From Diabrotica undecimpunctata (lineage: Eukaryota > Arthropoda > Insecta > Coleoptera > Chrysomelidae), in NCBI RefSeq assembly GCF_040954645.1, contig NC_092804.1, positions 95,172,862 through 95,236,861 on the forward strand: DNA of 64,000 bases. Reading direction: 5' to 3'. A program made the translations under genes and the position numbers. Positions 1 to 9,512 of the stretch are shown here, one piece after another (position 1 is the stretch's first letter; the number at the start of each line of letters is the position of its first letter). The notes below the pieces were generated by a model. That model made no database searches and was not told the DNA's origin. It saw nothing but the letters and a program-made list of their open reading frames with translations.

Positions 1-1649
1 CTGTGCGTAGGAAGGTCTGCTTGATGTTTGTTGCGGCCTTTTTTGCGGGGCTTGTTGTCTATGTGGTTGTTTTCTTCCCCAGGTTGGGCATCTGGGGCAT
101 CCTCTGAAGTTTGCCGGGTGTTGACCCTGGCAGTTGGCACATTTTGCCTTCTGTTCTCGGGGCATTTGGCAGTTTCTTGTGGAGTGATTTTCTCCGCATC
201 GTACGCATCGAGGTGTCTTAAAACACGCTCTCTGCGCGTGGTGGTACCCCTGGCAGTTTAAACACTGCGTGGGCCCAGTTGCTTTTCTGAGGTCTTCGAT
301 GTGAACCTTCATATGCATCAGATTAGTAATGCGCCTGGCTTTTTCCACGTCTTCCTTCTCCAGTGTCAGCACAAACATTGGTAGATTTCTTTTATCACTC
401 TTTCTGGAAATCATATTCTTTATTGATTCACATTCGATATCATACTCTTCTTTGAGAGTATTGAACATTTCTGTAACGTCTGTGTTTGGAGGTAGTCCTC
501 TTAAAACCATTCTTGGTTTTATGTCTTCCTCTAGTGGGAAGGCAATCCACTCTATAGGTGTTTTTTGACCATACTCCTCTATGATTTTTACCATAGACCT
601 ATAATCTTCTGGATTTTTCGCTTGTATTAACGTTTCTCGTCCACTTCTCGATAGTCTATTCGACGTTATCACCTTCTTTTTCTGAGCAATGTCTAGTATT
701 GCTCCTGTCTGGCTGACGCTCTGTAATTTAATTACAGGCGGCTTTGGTTTCCACGTTGGTTTATCTTGTTTCGTGGTTTGTTCTCCGTCGGTTTCCATTG
801 CTTGTGCTTGGCATGGAGTCGGAGGGCGTGGTGTAGCGCGCGCATCTCTTTCCTGATGACTCTCTAGTTCTGTTGCACTAGGGGTCGCTAGTGGAGGGAA
901 GTCTTCCTTCACGGCCTTCTTCTTGCTGTTTTTGGGTTCTTCTGCTTGTTTTCCCTTTTTTGTATTTTCTATGGTTGTTTTTGTCTTTGGGATTGTTCCC
1001 GTGGACTTTTCTGCGGTTGCTTTTGTCTTTGGGATTGTTCCCGTAGACTTTTCCGGTTTTGACGCCTTTTTGGCTTGGGTTTCCCAGGTATCTTCTTTGC
1101 TGCTCTCTTTTGAGACCGTTTCTGTTGTCTTCTTGGTTTTTTTATTTTCTTTTCCATTGCTAAGTTCTTGGAACTTTGAGTCTATGTGGCCAATTATTGT
1201 TTTTTGCGAGGTTACTATCGTATCCTGCAGTTCTTCAATTTTCTGTTTTAGTGCTGCTATTTCGGCGTCCTTTTCTTTCAATATCATCTTCATCTTTGCC
1301 AGTGGGGACTTTTCGTCCTCACTCCTCCTCTGTCTCATCCTTTTTGTAGTGGCTCGTTTTTCGAGTGGTACGTCGTCGTCAGTGGAGTACATTTCTTTTT
1401 CGCGGTTTCCCTCCGCGCGGTCTTTTGTTCGTTTTTTCTTGGTCTTGGGGCGTTTGAAGTCCCCTTCGTGTATGTCCTCGGTGGAGAGATCTTCAAAAAT
1501 CTCGTAATTTGTGTCCTGGTCTTCTAGGAGGGCATCATAGATATTATAGTTGAGTTTATACCTCGAACCCCAATGGTTATATACTCGAGTTTATAACCAT
1601 TGGGGCTTGGAGTGGCCTTTCGGCAGGGTGGGGATCGTGACCGATCCAT
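1..1649 (-). pseudogene. Jockey-type non-LTR retrotransposon ORF1 (Gag-like), runs off the left edge
   Basis: Minus-strand frame encoding a Gag-like nucleic-acid-binding protein that would coat the element RNA. Translating the reverse complement gives a Lys/Glu-rich N-terminal half, a degenerate repeated KSTGTIPKTK segment near 975-1060, then the region before the zinc fingers (PRMVLRGLPPNT) and three zinc knuckles at about 60-260: CLNCQGYHHAQRAC, CVRCGENHSTRNC and CANCQGQHPANFRGC. This arrangement is typical of Jockey-group ORF1. The likely start is the ATG at 1649 (MDRSRSPPC...). A 35-bp insertion near 1552-1586 shifts the frame, so this copy is broken. ORF2 would lie beyond position 1. The long plus-strand frame at 923-1507 is a shadow. 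Confidence 0.85.
1552..1605. repeat. 35-bp templated insertion forming a palindrome
   Basis: Arms CCCCAATGGTTATA (1568-1581) and its exact complement (1592-1605) flank a 10-nt spacer. Removing 35 bp bounded by GAGTTT repeats restores the ORF1 frame, so the palindrome looks like filler copied from adjacent sequence. Confidence 0.6.
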
Positions 1650-2157
1650 AATCGCGTCGGGTGGAAGTCCTAATCTTTGGAGGAAAGCTTTTTTTTTTGA
1701 CCGTCTGACCCGTTGTCAGCACAGCTTCTGGGTGCCACCCAGTACCTTTACTCGGAAGTTCACGCTCTAGGCAGAACTAGAGTGGGATCCGCTTGAATTT
1801 CTTACCTCCCTGACCTTGGGGCCGTGTCAGTGTCATCCCAATCGTAGTACAGGAAGTATCCCGACGGGCTAAGCCCGTTTACTTTTTCACTTGCTTATGC
1901 CTTGATTTTGGCCTCCGTGAAGATTCGATTAATACAAATCTCCCCGGTTCAGCTTTGTCTCGGCATAGGCTTTTGCCTCTAGTGGCCTCGGCCGCGGCTA
2001 ACGCAAGTCTCCGCTCTGCCGTGCTTACATTCACGGCACAGACTGATAAGTCCGGCTTCGACTCAACGCTGCAGCTCCTCGGCGGTCTTCAGGTGTCGCT
2101 TTTACTCCACGTCCGTACTGTTCAGCGGCTGACGCTGAACTGGCCAGTTTATATTTG
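1650..2157 (-). promoter_or_regulatory. 5' UTR / internal promoter region of the Jockey-type element
   Basis: This block is visibly more GC-rich than its surroundings, lies directly upstream of the ORF1 ATG, and holds no supported gene. It ends at about 2157 where the AT-rich mariner remnant begins, which I take as the element 5' end. Near that end is a short inverted repeat (TTCAGCG...CGCTGAA). Jockey elements carry internal promoters in their 5' UTR, but no promoter motif was identified here. Confidence 0.5.
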
Positions 2158-2437
2158 AATGTGCCTCGAGATTTAATAGGAATATAAATTTTCTAAAAAA
2201 CGTGTTGTTTACCGACGAAGCCACTTCCACTACAAAAGGAGTAGTATCATCACAGAATTGTCGCTATTGGACAGTAGATAATCCCCCTTGGGTAATAAAC
2301 AATAAAAGCCAGTATTCTCAAAAAATCAATGTCTGGTGTGGTATACTGAACGAGCGAGTTATTGCTCCTTTCTTTTTTGAAGAAAACTTGAACTCACAGA
2401 ACTTTTTAGAAAGGAAAAGACAGTTAAGATTTGATTT

Positions 2438-2524
2438 CACGTACAGGGCGCTTGCTCATCCGCTTATACGTATTTCGGCCTAATAGGCCTCATCAGAGCG
2501 GCTTTCGCAATCGCTCTGAACGTG
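2438..2524 (-). ncRNA. Type I hammerhead ribozyme, copy 1
   Basis: On the minus strand the catalytic core is complete: CTGATGA, stem II GGCC-TATTA-GGCC, GAAA, a minimal stem III (TACGTA), then the UA cleavage step before AGCGG. Stem I pairs CCGCT with AGCGG. Beyond an internal loop (AAAG/ATG) it extends through TTGC/GCAA, GCG/CGC, CAG/CTG and CACGT/ACGTG with single mismatches. Predicted cleavage is between 2465 and 2464. Stem III is only about two pairs; TACGTA is self-complementary, so dimer folding is plausible. Confidence 0.87.
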
Positions 2525-2833
2525 AAATAAATCTTTTCTGTTTTAGGAAGCAACTCTAACATGCCTTCGTATAGACGCAATGTAGCGACATCTGATAATA
2601 AAATCGTAAACTAATTTTCGAAACCAAATTCAGAATTTCGCTTTAATCTGTGCCTTCTAAGAATTGCAAGGCAAAACAGACGTTGATAAAGATGTTATGA
2701 GAGACATGGGGAATCTAAAAATTGCATTCCACAGCATATCTCCTCAACTAAGCAAGATTCTTAGCGAATTGGTTTCTAGTACTCGTACAGAGTATATTGA
2801 AATAAAAAGGAAAATACAGCTAAGATTTGATTT

Positions 2834-2920
2834 CACGTAAAGGGCGCTTGCGCATCCGCTTATACGTATTTCGGTCTAATAGGCCTCATCAGAGCGGCTT
2901 TCGCAATCGCTCTAAACGTG
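2834..2920 (-). ncRNA. Type I hammerhead ribozyme, copy 2
   Basis: Same fold as copy 1, displaced by exactly 396 bp. CTGATGA and GAAA are intact and stem I pairs better here (TTGCG with CGCAA). Stem II carries one mismatch (GGCC opposite GACC), and the outer stem is slightly degraded (TTTACGTG). Confidence 0.83.
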
Positions 2921-3229
2921 AAATAAATCTTTTCTGTCTTAGGAAGCAACTCTAACATGGCTTCGTATAGACGCAATGTAGCGACATCTGATAATAAAAT
3001 CGTAAACTAATTTTCGAAACCAAATTCAGAATTTCGCTTTAATCTGTGCCTTTTAAGAATTGCAAGCCAAAACAGACGTTGATAAAGATGTTATGAGAGA
3101 CATGGGGAATCCAAAAATTGCATTCCACAACATATCTCCTCAACTAAGCAAAATTCTTAGCGAATTGGTTTCTAGTACTCGTACAGAGTATATCGAAATA
3201 AAAAGGAAAAGACAGTTAAGATTTGATGT

Positions 3230-3316
3230 CACGTACAGGGCGCTTGAGCATCCGCTTATACGTATTTCGGCCTAATAGGCCTCATCAGAGCGGCTTTCGC
3301 AATCGCTCTGAACGTG
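3230..3316 (-). ncRNA. Type I hammerhead ribozyme, copy 3
   Basis: Same fold again, 396 bp from copy 2, with core CTGATGA, stem II GGCC-TATTA-GGCC and GAAA all intact. Differences from copy 1 fall in the outer part of stem I. Confidence 0.87.
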
Positions 3317-3959
3317 AAATAAATCTTTTCTGTCTTAGGAAGCAACTCTAACATGGCTTCGTATAGACGCAATGTAGCGACATCTGATAATAAAATCGTA
3401 AACTAATTTTCGAAACCAAAAAAAAAAACTTTTTAGAATTTTTAAACACCGACTTGTGGGATGCTATTCGTGAGCTCCCAATTAATGAACGATTAAATTT
3501 GTATATCCAGTTAGATGGGTGTCCTGTTCATTACGCCAGAACCGTGAAGCAATGGCTAAATGAAAATTTTCCGAACCGTTGGAGAGGCCGGGGTAGTCCG
3601 TTGATAGATTGGCCACCCAGATCTCCAGATCTCACAATTTTAGACTTCTTTCTCTGGGGAGTTATCAAACAAAAAGTTTACCAAACCCGTGCAAGAGACG
3701 AAAACGAACTTCGTGCAAGAATTCGACAGGCATGTGCAGAAATTACTCCCCAACAACTAAGAAATGTAATTAGAAATATTCATAAACGCTACGACAAATG
3801 TATCCAATTAGATGGTGGATTGGTAAAGGCAACTAGATTTAAACTTAAATTATGTTTCCTTGTTTCTGTTAATATAGAGTGTTTTTTTAACGTTAATACA
3901 GAGTGTTTTTTTCTTAGTGAGTCATAGCTATTTGAAGCCACTCTAAATCCAGTGGCGTA

Positions 3960-4363
3960 GAAATTGTTTTAATACAAATTCTCCATTTTCGATGAAGAAA
4001 AAGTATCGTAGAATGCCCTGAAAATTTAACTAAATATTTCATATTTTGTCCCGCAATATACATGACATTACATGACATTAAAAAAAAATTTGGTTAAAAT
4101 CGGTTAACAACTTAAAATTTTATAGAGGTGTTTCCAATCTAAATAAGTCACACATATTTGACGGATTATAACGGATATTTGATATATATACACATATTTG
4201 TATATATATCAAATAGCCGTTATTCTGGAGTCCCTCGGCGACGTGTGTTGATCTTCCTCGAACAGAAGGAAGCGCCAGACAGGTTTCTAGCGGGTCGAGA
4301 ATCTACGAGAAAATTCTTGTTAGAATAATAACATGTTAAATATGAGTCATGTTTATCGTAACA
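3960..4363 (-). repeat. Probable 3' LTR of gypsy A (outer end uncertain)
   Basis: On the minus strand a polypurine tract (4368-4377, AAGGGAGGGGG) is followed by TGTTACGATAAACATGAC, the expected start of a gypsy LTR. The outer end was not resolved. The region contains a strong palindrome at 4170-4221 and no gene. Confidence 0.55.
4170..4221. repeat. 52-bp palindrome
   Basis: AACGG + TATTTGATATATATACA on the left pairs with TGTATATATATCAAATA + CCGTT on the right, with single unpaired bases and a six-base loop. It lies inside the putative gypsy A LTR. Confidence 0.7.
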
Positions 4364-6668
4364 TTGCCCCCTCCCTTAAAAGATGGTTTCTCCTGGAACC
4401 TTGTCGGGACTGGAACTGGAATGGTATGCTGGTATCGGCAACTGGACCCTCTTTTACAACTTCCAGTTGTATAAAAATGACAAGGGACGGTTTTCTCTCC
4501 GCACCAGTAACTATGCGGATTGCAACAGACTAACACCTGGACTTAATCTCTAATTGGCGGCACTCTAACTTTGACATGGCTAAATTTTGCACGACGGACT
4601 CTAGTACGTGCTCTTTCAATTAAAGTATAGCTTCCCATACATCTTGGTAGGTAGGTTGGTCACGGACAGTGTCTTTTGTTACCAGGTAGAAAAGGTAACG
4701 TGATGCATCTTGGAGTTCCAAGGCTTTCCCGGGAGCTGGCACTTGGCATTGAAGTTCTGCAACTCGACCGAACTTCCTTCGAAAGACGGATGCCAACACT
4801 GGTGCCTTTTTAATACTGGCCGGGACGGTAAGGGCCAGTGAGTAGTCATCGGGAAGCGCGAGTAGATTTCGCTTTTCTTCAGTGGTAACACCATGTCTTG
4901 CTTTACCGGTACCTCCATAGGCACCCATGAATTCTTCAAACATGAGGTCAGACACATCTTGGACTTGGTTTACTTCCACTTCTTCATCTACGTCGTGGTC
5001 ACCTTCGAAAGACGCCAGCCGGTTATGGTGTACTATCATCGGCTTTCCCCTCGGAATCTTGCTTATTCGGTAGATGACATGGTTGATCTTCTCCATAATC
5101 AGGTATGGACCTTCCCAAAACTGCTGCAACTTGGGAGAACAACCTTTTCGCTTCTTTGGAGCCAGACTTTGTCGTTCTTCTTAAAGCACCCCTTTTCGGC
5201 TTGCGTATCGTACCGTTTCTTCATTCGGTCGCTAGCGATCTAAAGATGGGAACGGACCAACTCGTGTACATCGTCCATTCTTCTTCGTAATTCGATCACA
5301 TAATCTTCACCTGCTACATCGTCTTCAGGTCGGCACCCAAACTCTAGATCACAAGGTAGTCGCATCTCACGTCCGAATAGGACTCTGGCTGGTGTCTGGC
5401 CTGTTGATTCGTTAACAGCAGATCTGTAGGCCATTGTGAAGAACGGAAGATATTGGTCCCAGTCTCGCCGATGATCGGACACCATCTTTGCCACATACTT
5501 GCCAACTGTCCTATTTATCCGTTCTACCATACAATCCGATTGCGGATGATATGCTGTAGTTCTTGTTTTCTTCATGCCTAGTCTATCACATATTCCTTGG
5601 AACAGATCGCTTTCGAAGTTCCTTTCTTGGTCACTATGAATCTTCAAAGGTACTCCAAATCGGCTGATATATTCTTGGATCAACTTATCTGCAATGGTGC
5701 CGGCCTTCTGGTCTGGAAGTGCGTAAATCTGGACCCACTTAGTGAAGTAATCAATTACTACCAACATGTACTTGCCTCCATTTTCACTTTCTGGAAATGG
5801 ATCAGCAATGTCCAAATTCTTTCAAACCGGCATCCAACATTATATTGTCTCATAGGAGCTCTCCTTTTTCGGTAAGGCCCGTTACTCGTAGCACAAATAG
5901 TACATTTCCTACACCAGTCTTTTACATCGTCGGAACTGTTCATCCAATAAAACCGTTCCCGAATTCGCTGAAGGGTCCTCTTTACACCAAAATGGCCTCC
6001 TGATGGACTGTCGTATAACTGACGAAGTACTTCGGCTATTCTGCTCTTTGGGATTACCAACTGTTTTCTCTTCTCTGAACCGTCACCATTTTTCAGTACA
6101 TGTTTGAGCAAGCTATCTTCCATGATAAATGAGTCCCACTGGGTCCAATACGTCTTAACTACTGAGCATAGGTTTGATATTTGTTGCCAAGGTGGTCGAC
6201 GGTTTTCCTCTTTCCATTTTCGAATTTTCTGTAAAACTGGATCTTTCTCTTGTTCTTCCCGTATCTTAGTAGTCCAGTTGTCGTTGATCATCGTTGTTCT
6301 TAGCACTGCTGCTTCCTCGGATTCCGTTTTGTTGCAGTGGGAACACTCTGCTGGGCATGGCCTTCTGGAAAGAGATCCGGATAGGGCTAACACATGCCTG
6401 GTGCTCATTTATGCTTGAAATCGTATGCTTGGAGTCGTTCGATCCATCTGGCTATCCGACCCTCTGGATTCTTAAACTGCATCAACCACTTAAGGGCGGC
6501 ATGGTCGGTTCGGATTAAAAACATCCTTCCATAGAGGTATTGATAGAAGTGCTCTACTGATTTCACTACTGCTAGAAGTTCTCTCCTCGTGACGCAATAA
6601 TTCCGCTCAGGTTTTGAAAGAACTTTACTAAAATATCCAAAGACTCTTTCTTGTCCTGTGCGCTTCAA
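4336..6668 (-). pseudogene. pol: Gypsy A pol 3' half: RNase H, integrase and CCCH-finger tail
   Basis: Overlapping minus-strand frames give, in order, RNase H C-terminal half (6668-6405; RRELLAVVKSVEHF, RTDHAAL), integrase zinc domain (GGHFGVKRTLQRI, CRKCTICA), catalytic core (5815-5240; VVIDYFTKW, IHSDQERNF, MVERINRTV) and the C-terminal GPYLIMEKINHVIYRI segment (5129-4620). After a frameshift at 4620 and a TAA near 4537 the same tail continues to a clear CCCH zinc finger, CHFYTTGSCKRGSSCRYQH (C-x7-C-x5-C-x3-H), ending just before the polypurine tract. Multiple frame breaks make it non-functional. The missing RNase H start coincides with the P-like insertion. Confidence 0.85.
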
Positions 6669-6857
6669 AACGTAGTGAATGATATTTTTATTTATTTTGA
6701 TGTAGTAAAGACTTTGTATATTATATTATTATATAAATTTTGTGGTGAAAACATTCAGTTTACTGTGTTAATATCACCTAATTTATTTATCGTACGCAAC
6801 TTCCTCTCGACTACCTATAGCTACTTTATAAAGAAGACTAATTATTTGGTTGCCATA

Positions 6858-7565
6858 ATGTATTGTGCAGTGGTGGGTTGTTTAAACAATTATAATAAAA
6901 AAAGTAAAACTTTTTCGAAGTGTCGTTTCTTTGTGTTTCCTAGATACAAACAAATACGGAAAGTATGGGTCTTCAAGTGTTTTCAGCGAAACAAATTTAA
7001 TGTAGAAACCGCGAGAATATGATCAAAACATTTTTTAGCTGACTATTGTTTAAAAGAAAAACTATTGAGATTGCCTTACAAACAATGGCATGTTACTACT
7101 AATAGTATAATTAATTATGAAATTGTCACTGAAGAGATCTTTTCCTCGCTAAACCTTTCTAGTGGTGATACACAAATTAACCCTGAAAATTTAATTGACA
7201 GTCATCAAGATTTTATTAATTCGAATATAAAAGACCTAGCATGGGATGAATTGGAAAATTTAACCGGTTTCATTGCATTTAAGTTACAAAAAAAAGAAAT
7301 ACTTGGATATATTTTGGACGCTAACGATAAATCGTTTACTTGGGTAAACCACGTTTCTGTGGGTGGTTTACTCAAACCAACACTGGAATTTGTAACTAAA
7401 TGTAGTGAACTGGAACATATTTTTCGTAGTTATAATGGCGACACATTAAAAATAACAAAAAATTATTTAAAAAACTTAATAGAAGCTGCAAAATATGTAA
7501 ATGTTAGCGAAGATGTAAAATTACTTTTTTTAGATGTAAAATGTATTTTAAAATACGAATTCTAA
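6858..7565 (+). pseudogene. P-element-like protein: THAP DNA-binding domain joined to transposase C-terminus
   Basis: From ATG 6858 one frame runs to 7565 with a single TGA (7020-7022). The N-terminus is a THAP zinc domain (CAVVGC..., KVWVFKCFQR, then SKHF); the TGA replaces the third zinc-ligand Cys just before SKHF. It then passes almost directly into a segment typical of the C-terminal part of P/THAP9-type transposases (LTGFIAFKL, HVSVGGLLKPTLEF, ELEHIF). The RNase-H-like catalytic core is absent, so this is an internally deleted copy of about 236 codons. In Drosophila such deletion derivatives (KP) act as repressors, but the stop codon argues against function here. Confidence 0.65.
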
Positions 7566-7636
7566 ATAAAAATATTAAAGATAATTACAATATCCGCAAG
7601 AGAAAAATCACAAAGATTGTAAAATAAATGTCTAAA
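7550..7636. repeat. 87-bp direct repeat, copy 1 (P-like element 3' region)
   Basis: Begins AAAATACGAATTCTAAATAA and matches 8680-8766 with one visible difference (CCGC/TCGC). Confidence 0.8.
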
Positions 7637-7908
7637 ATATATTCATAAATATCATATTCATGATAGTCTCAAGTATGACCCGCTTTTCCTTTATGGTTCA
7701 AATTCTTTACATTTTATCGGCCTTTTATATTTAATTTATGTTTTGTAGCAATATTTATTTTGTTTGTAATACACACAATCAAATCGTAGATCATATATTT
7801 CTTTAATTAATTTTACAAATTACTTATTAATTTTCAAACTACAGTTTCACAGAAAGTAACTAGTTATGACTTCTTAGTGCAAGATATGGCATCGAGGTAT
7901 ACTTACCG

Positions 7909-8676
7909 TTAACAGTTTAAGTTTCGAAGTTGTTCATTACAATAATGGAACAACGTTGCCATATGATGCATCGTTAAAATAAGATACACACAAGTCCCCT
8001 GGGTTTGTCTCGCTATGACGTCATGCGCAAAATCGATTAAAATTAGAACGGTAAGTGAGCATATCTTGTTTGTTATAGTATCATGCCCTAAAATTGGTGC
8101 TGTGATTAAATGCTTTTTCAAGATCTGAAAGGCATTTTGGCAGTCTGTATCCCAGTGGTAATCTCTTGCTTCCTCTGTAAGTCGCGTTAATGGCTTAGCG
8201 ATATCTGCAAACTTCTTACTAAACTTCCGGTAGTAAGTACATAGTCCAAGAAAACTTCTCACTTGATGTTTGTCAGTTGGTTCTGGCCATTCCTTAATGG
8301 AATCGATTTTTCCCTTATCCACGGCCACTCCTTCTTTACTGACGATATTACCCTGGTAATTGACTTTACCTTGAAAAGCTGGCACTTCTTGGGGTTTAAC
8401 ATCAATTGGGTAGCTTTAGTCGATTAAAAACGTTTTCTAAATTCTTCAGTTGGTCTTCAAATGTCTCCCCCAAGACGATTATGTCATCTAGATAAACCAA
8501 GCATGTTTTCCAAGATAATCCTATCAACACATTTTCCACAAGACTCTCAAATGTCGCAGGACCATTACAGAGTCCAAATGGCATAACGTTGAATTGCCAC
8601 AATCCAGATCCTGTGGTAAAGGCTGTCTTCTCTTTATCTACTGGGTCCATTTCTACCTGCCAGTATCCAGACTTCA
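7909..8676 (-). pseudogene. pol: Gypsy A reverse transcriptase fragment
   Basis: Minus-strand RT palm and thumb. LKSGYWQVEMD, MPFGLCNGPATFESLVENVL and VYLDDIIVLG (YLDD active site) lie at 8676-8402. After a small frame break the thumb follows at 8385-8080 (VRSFLGLCTYYRKF, KPLTRLTEE, APILGHD). From about 8080 leftward the frame enters P-like sequence and loses similarity. The N-terminal part of RT, the protease and gag are missing: the sequence stops at 8676, where the second copy of the 87-bp repeat begins. Confidence 0.8.
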
Positions 8677-8679
8677 AAT

Positions 8680-8766
8680 AAAATACGAATTCTAAATAAA
8701 AATATTAAAGATAATTACAATATTCGCAAGAGAAAAATCACAAAGATTGTAAAATAAATGTCTAAA
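8680..8766. repeat. 87-bp direct repeat, copy 2
   Basis: Second copy of 7550-7636, abutting the cut end of the gypsy A RT, which suggests a truncated second P-like copy or a rearrangement. Confidence 0.8.
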
Positions 8767-9512
8767 TGATTGGGTTGCAGTCAGAAAATTGGCCGGGATG
8801 TTAATGAAACACTCTTTTGACTTTTTGTCTAGCTTTCCGAATGGTTTTATCCTTTTTTTAAGACAATGTAATAAGAAAAATATGTAAATATTTATAAAGT
8901 ATCACAATTCTTTAGTGCAACTTACTAGTCGTTGAGATTATTTATAAAAGCATTGACACTCAACATTAATAACACACATATAAAATATAAAATAATGGAC
9001 AAAATACATTCTAAAATTTTTAAAATTTAGGTACAGATAGTAAAACTTAGTTTATGGCATCTTTTACTAGTGTGTTTTAACTCTGACACATAGAGAACAT
9101 AAAGAAAAAACCCTATGATTAAAAAGTAATTAGGTGTACTTAATATTTTATTTCTTTTTAAGAAATACTAGAGGCCCATCTTAGGTGATTTTAATTTTTA
9201 AACCTGTCTTAATGGTTTGCAACATGTTATGCATATAAGTGTAATTTATGTTTAGGTAGATATTAATTTTATTTTGGATGTTTTTCCAGTAAGTAACAAT
9301 AAATGTTGCTCAGTTTTTTATTGTTATGTCAGACTTTTTATTGATGCACGATGTACCTACTAGATTTTATGGAACACATTTCCAAGAAAACACGTTTTGA
9401 ATGGTTCTTTTCCTTTGCCAAAATACAGGAATCCTCGAAATTAAATTCATGTTTCAACGTTAATGCATGTTCTGTCAATGCACATGCATTTATTTTTTTG
9501 GTTTTTATATCA
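8767..9512. other. No gene recognised
   Basis: AT-rich sequence between gypsy A and gypsy B. The overlapping frames at 9338-9557 on both strands have no recognisable motif. It may include P-like 3' sequence. Confidence 0.5.

Larger units (their letters stand above)
2412..3426 (-). mobile_element. Retrozyme-like tandem array, 396-bp units with hammerhead ribozymes
   Basis: About 2.5 units repeat with an exact 396-bp period: the same motif starts at 2463, 2859 and 3255. Each unit has a ~216-bp ribozyme-bearing segment and a ~180-bp spacer beginning TTCAGAATTTCGC. The array is flanked by a 12-bp direct repeat AACTTTTTAGAA (2400-2411 and 3427-3438) and interrupts a transposase frame that rejoins perfectly, so it inserted as one piece. 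An A-run (3418-3428) marks the right end on the plus strand, although the ribozymes read on the minus strand. Short tandem repeats with type I hammerheads are known in animals as retrozymes. Short ORFs in the spacer look incidental. Confidence 0.8.
2196..3927 (+). pseudogene. mariner/Tc1-superfamily transposase remnant, split by a ribozyme repeat array
   Basis: Two segments (about 2196-2411 and 3427-3872) rejoin in frame across the insertion: ...QNFLE then FLNTDLWDAI.... The first holds the first catalytic Asp (LFTDEA) and the NVWCGI strand. The second holds IQLDGCPVHY and SPDLTILDFFLWG, giving D and D separated by 42 residues. That is longer than canonical mariner DD34D, so a variant mariner/Tc1 lineage is likely. 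The N-terminal helix-turn-helix region is missing, because the sequence begins where the Jockey 5' UTR ends. After the last motif the frame reads to a stop at 3927. The first Asp region and the C-terminal segment are otherwise open. A defective copy. Confidence 0.8.
6669..8080 (+). mobile_element. Internally deleted P-like element within gypsy A
   Basis: A block lying between the RNase H and RT pieces of gypsy A, reading on the opposite strand. It contains one THAP/P-transposase frame (6858-7565) and AT-rich flanks. An 87-bp stretch covering the end of its coding region recurs at 8680-8766. The gypsy frame does not rejoin cleanly across the block, so it either deleted some target or decayed. 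Terminal inverted repeats and a target duplication were not identified. Confidence 0.55.

Noticed and set aside
923..1507. 194-codon plus-strand frame
   Set aside because: Antisense shadow of the Jockey ORF1. Its hydrophobic composition follows from the Lys/Glu-rich minus-strand protein.
3060..3275. 71-codon frame in the retrozyme-like spacer
   Set aside because: Not preserved in the other unit and ends in ribozyme sequence. Likely incidental.
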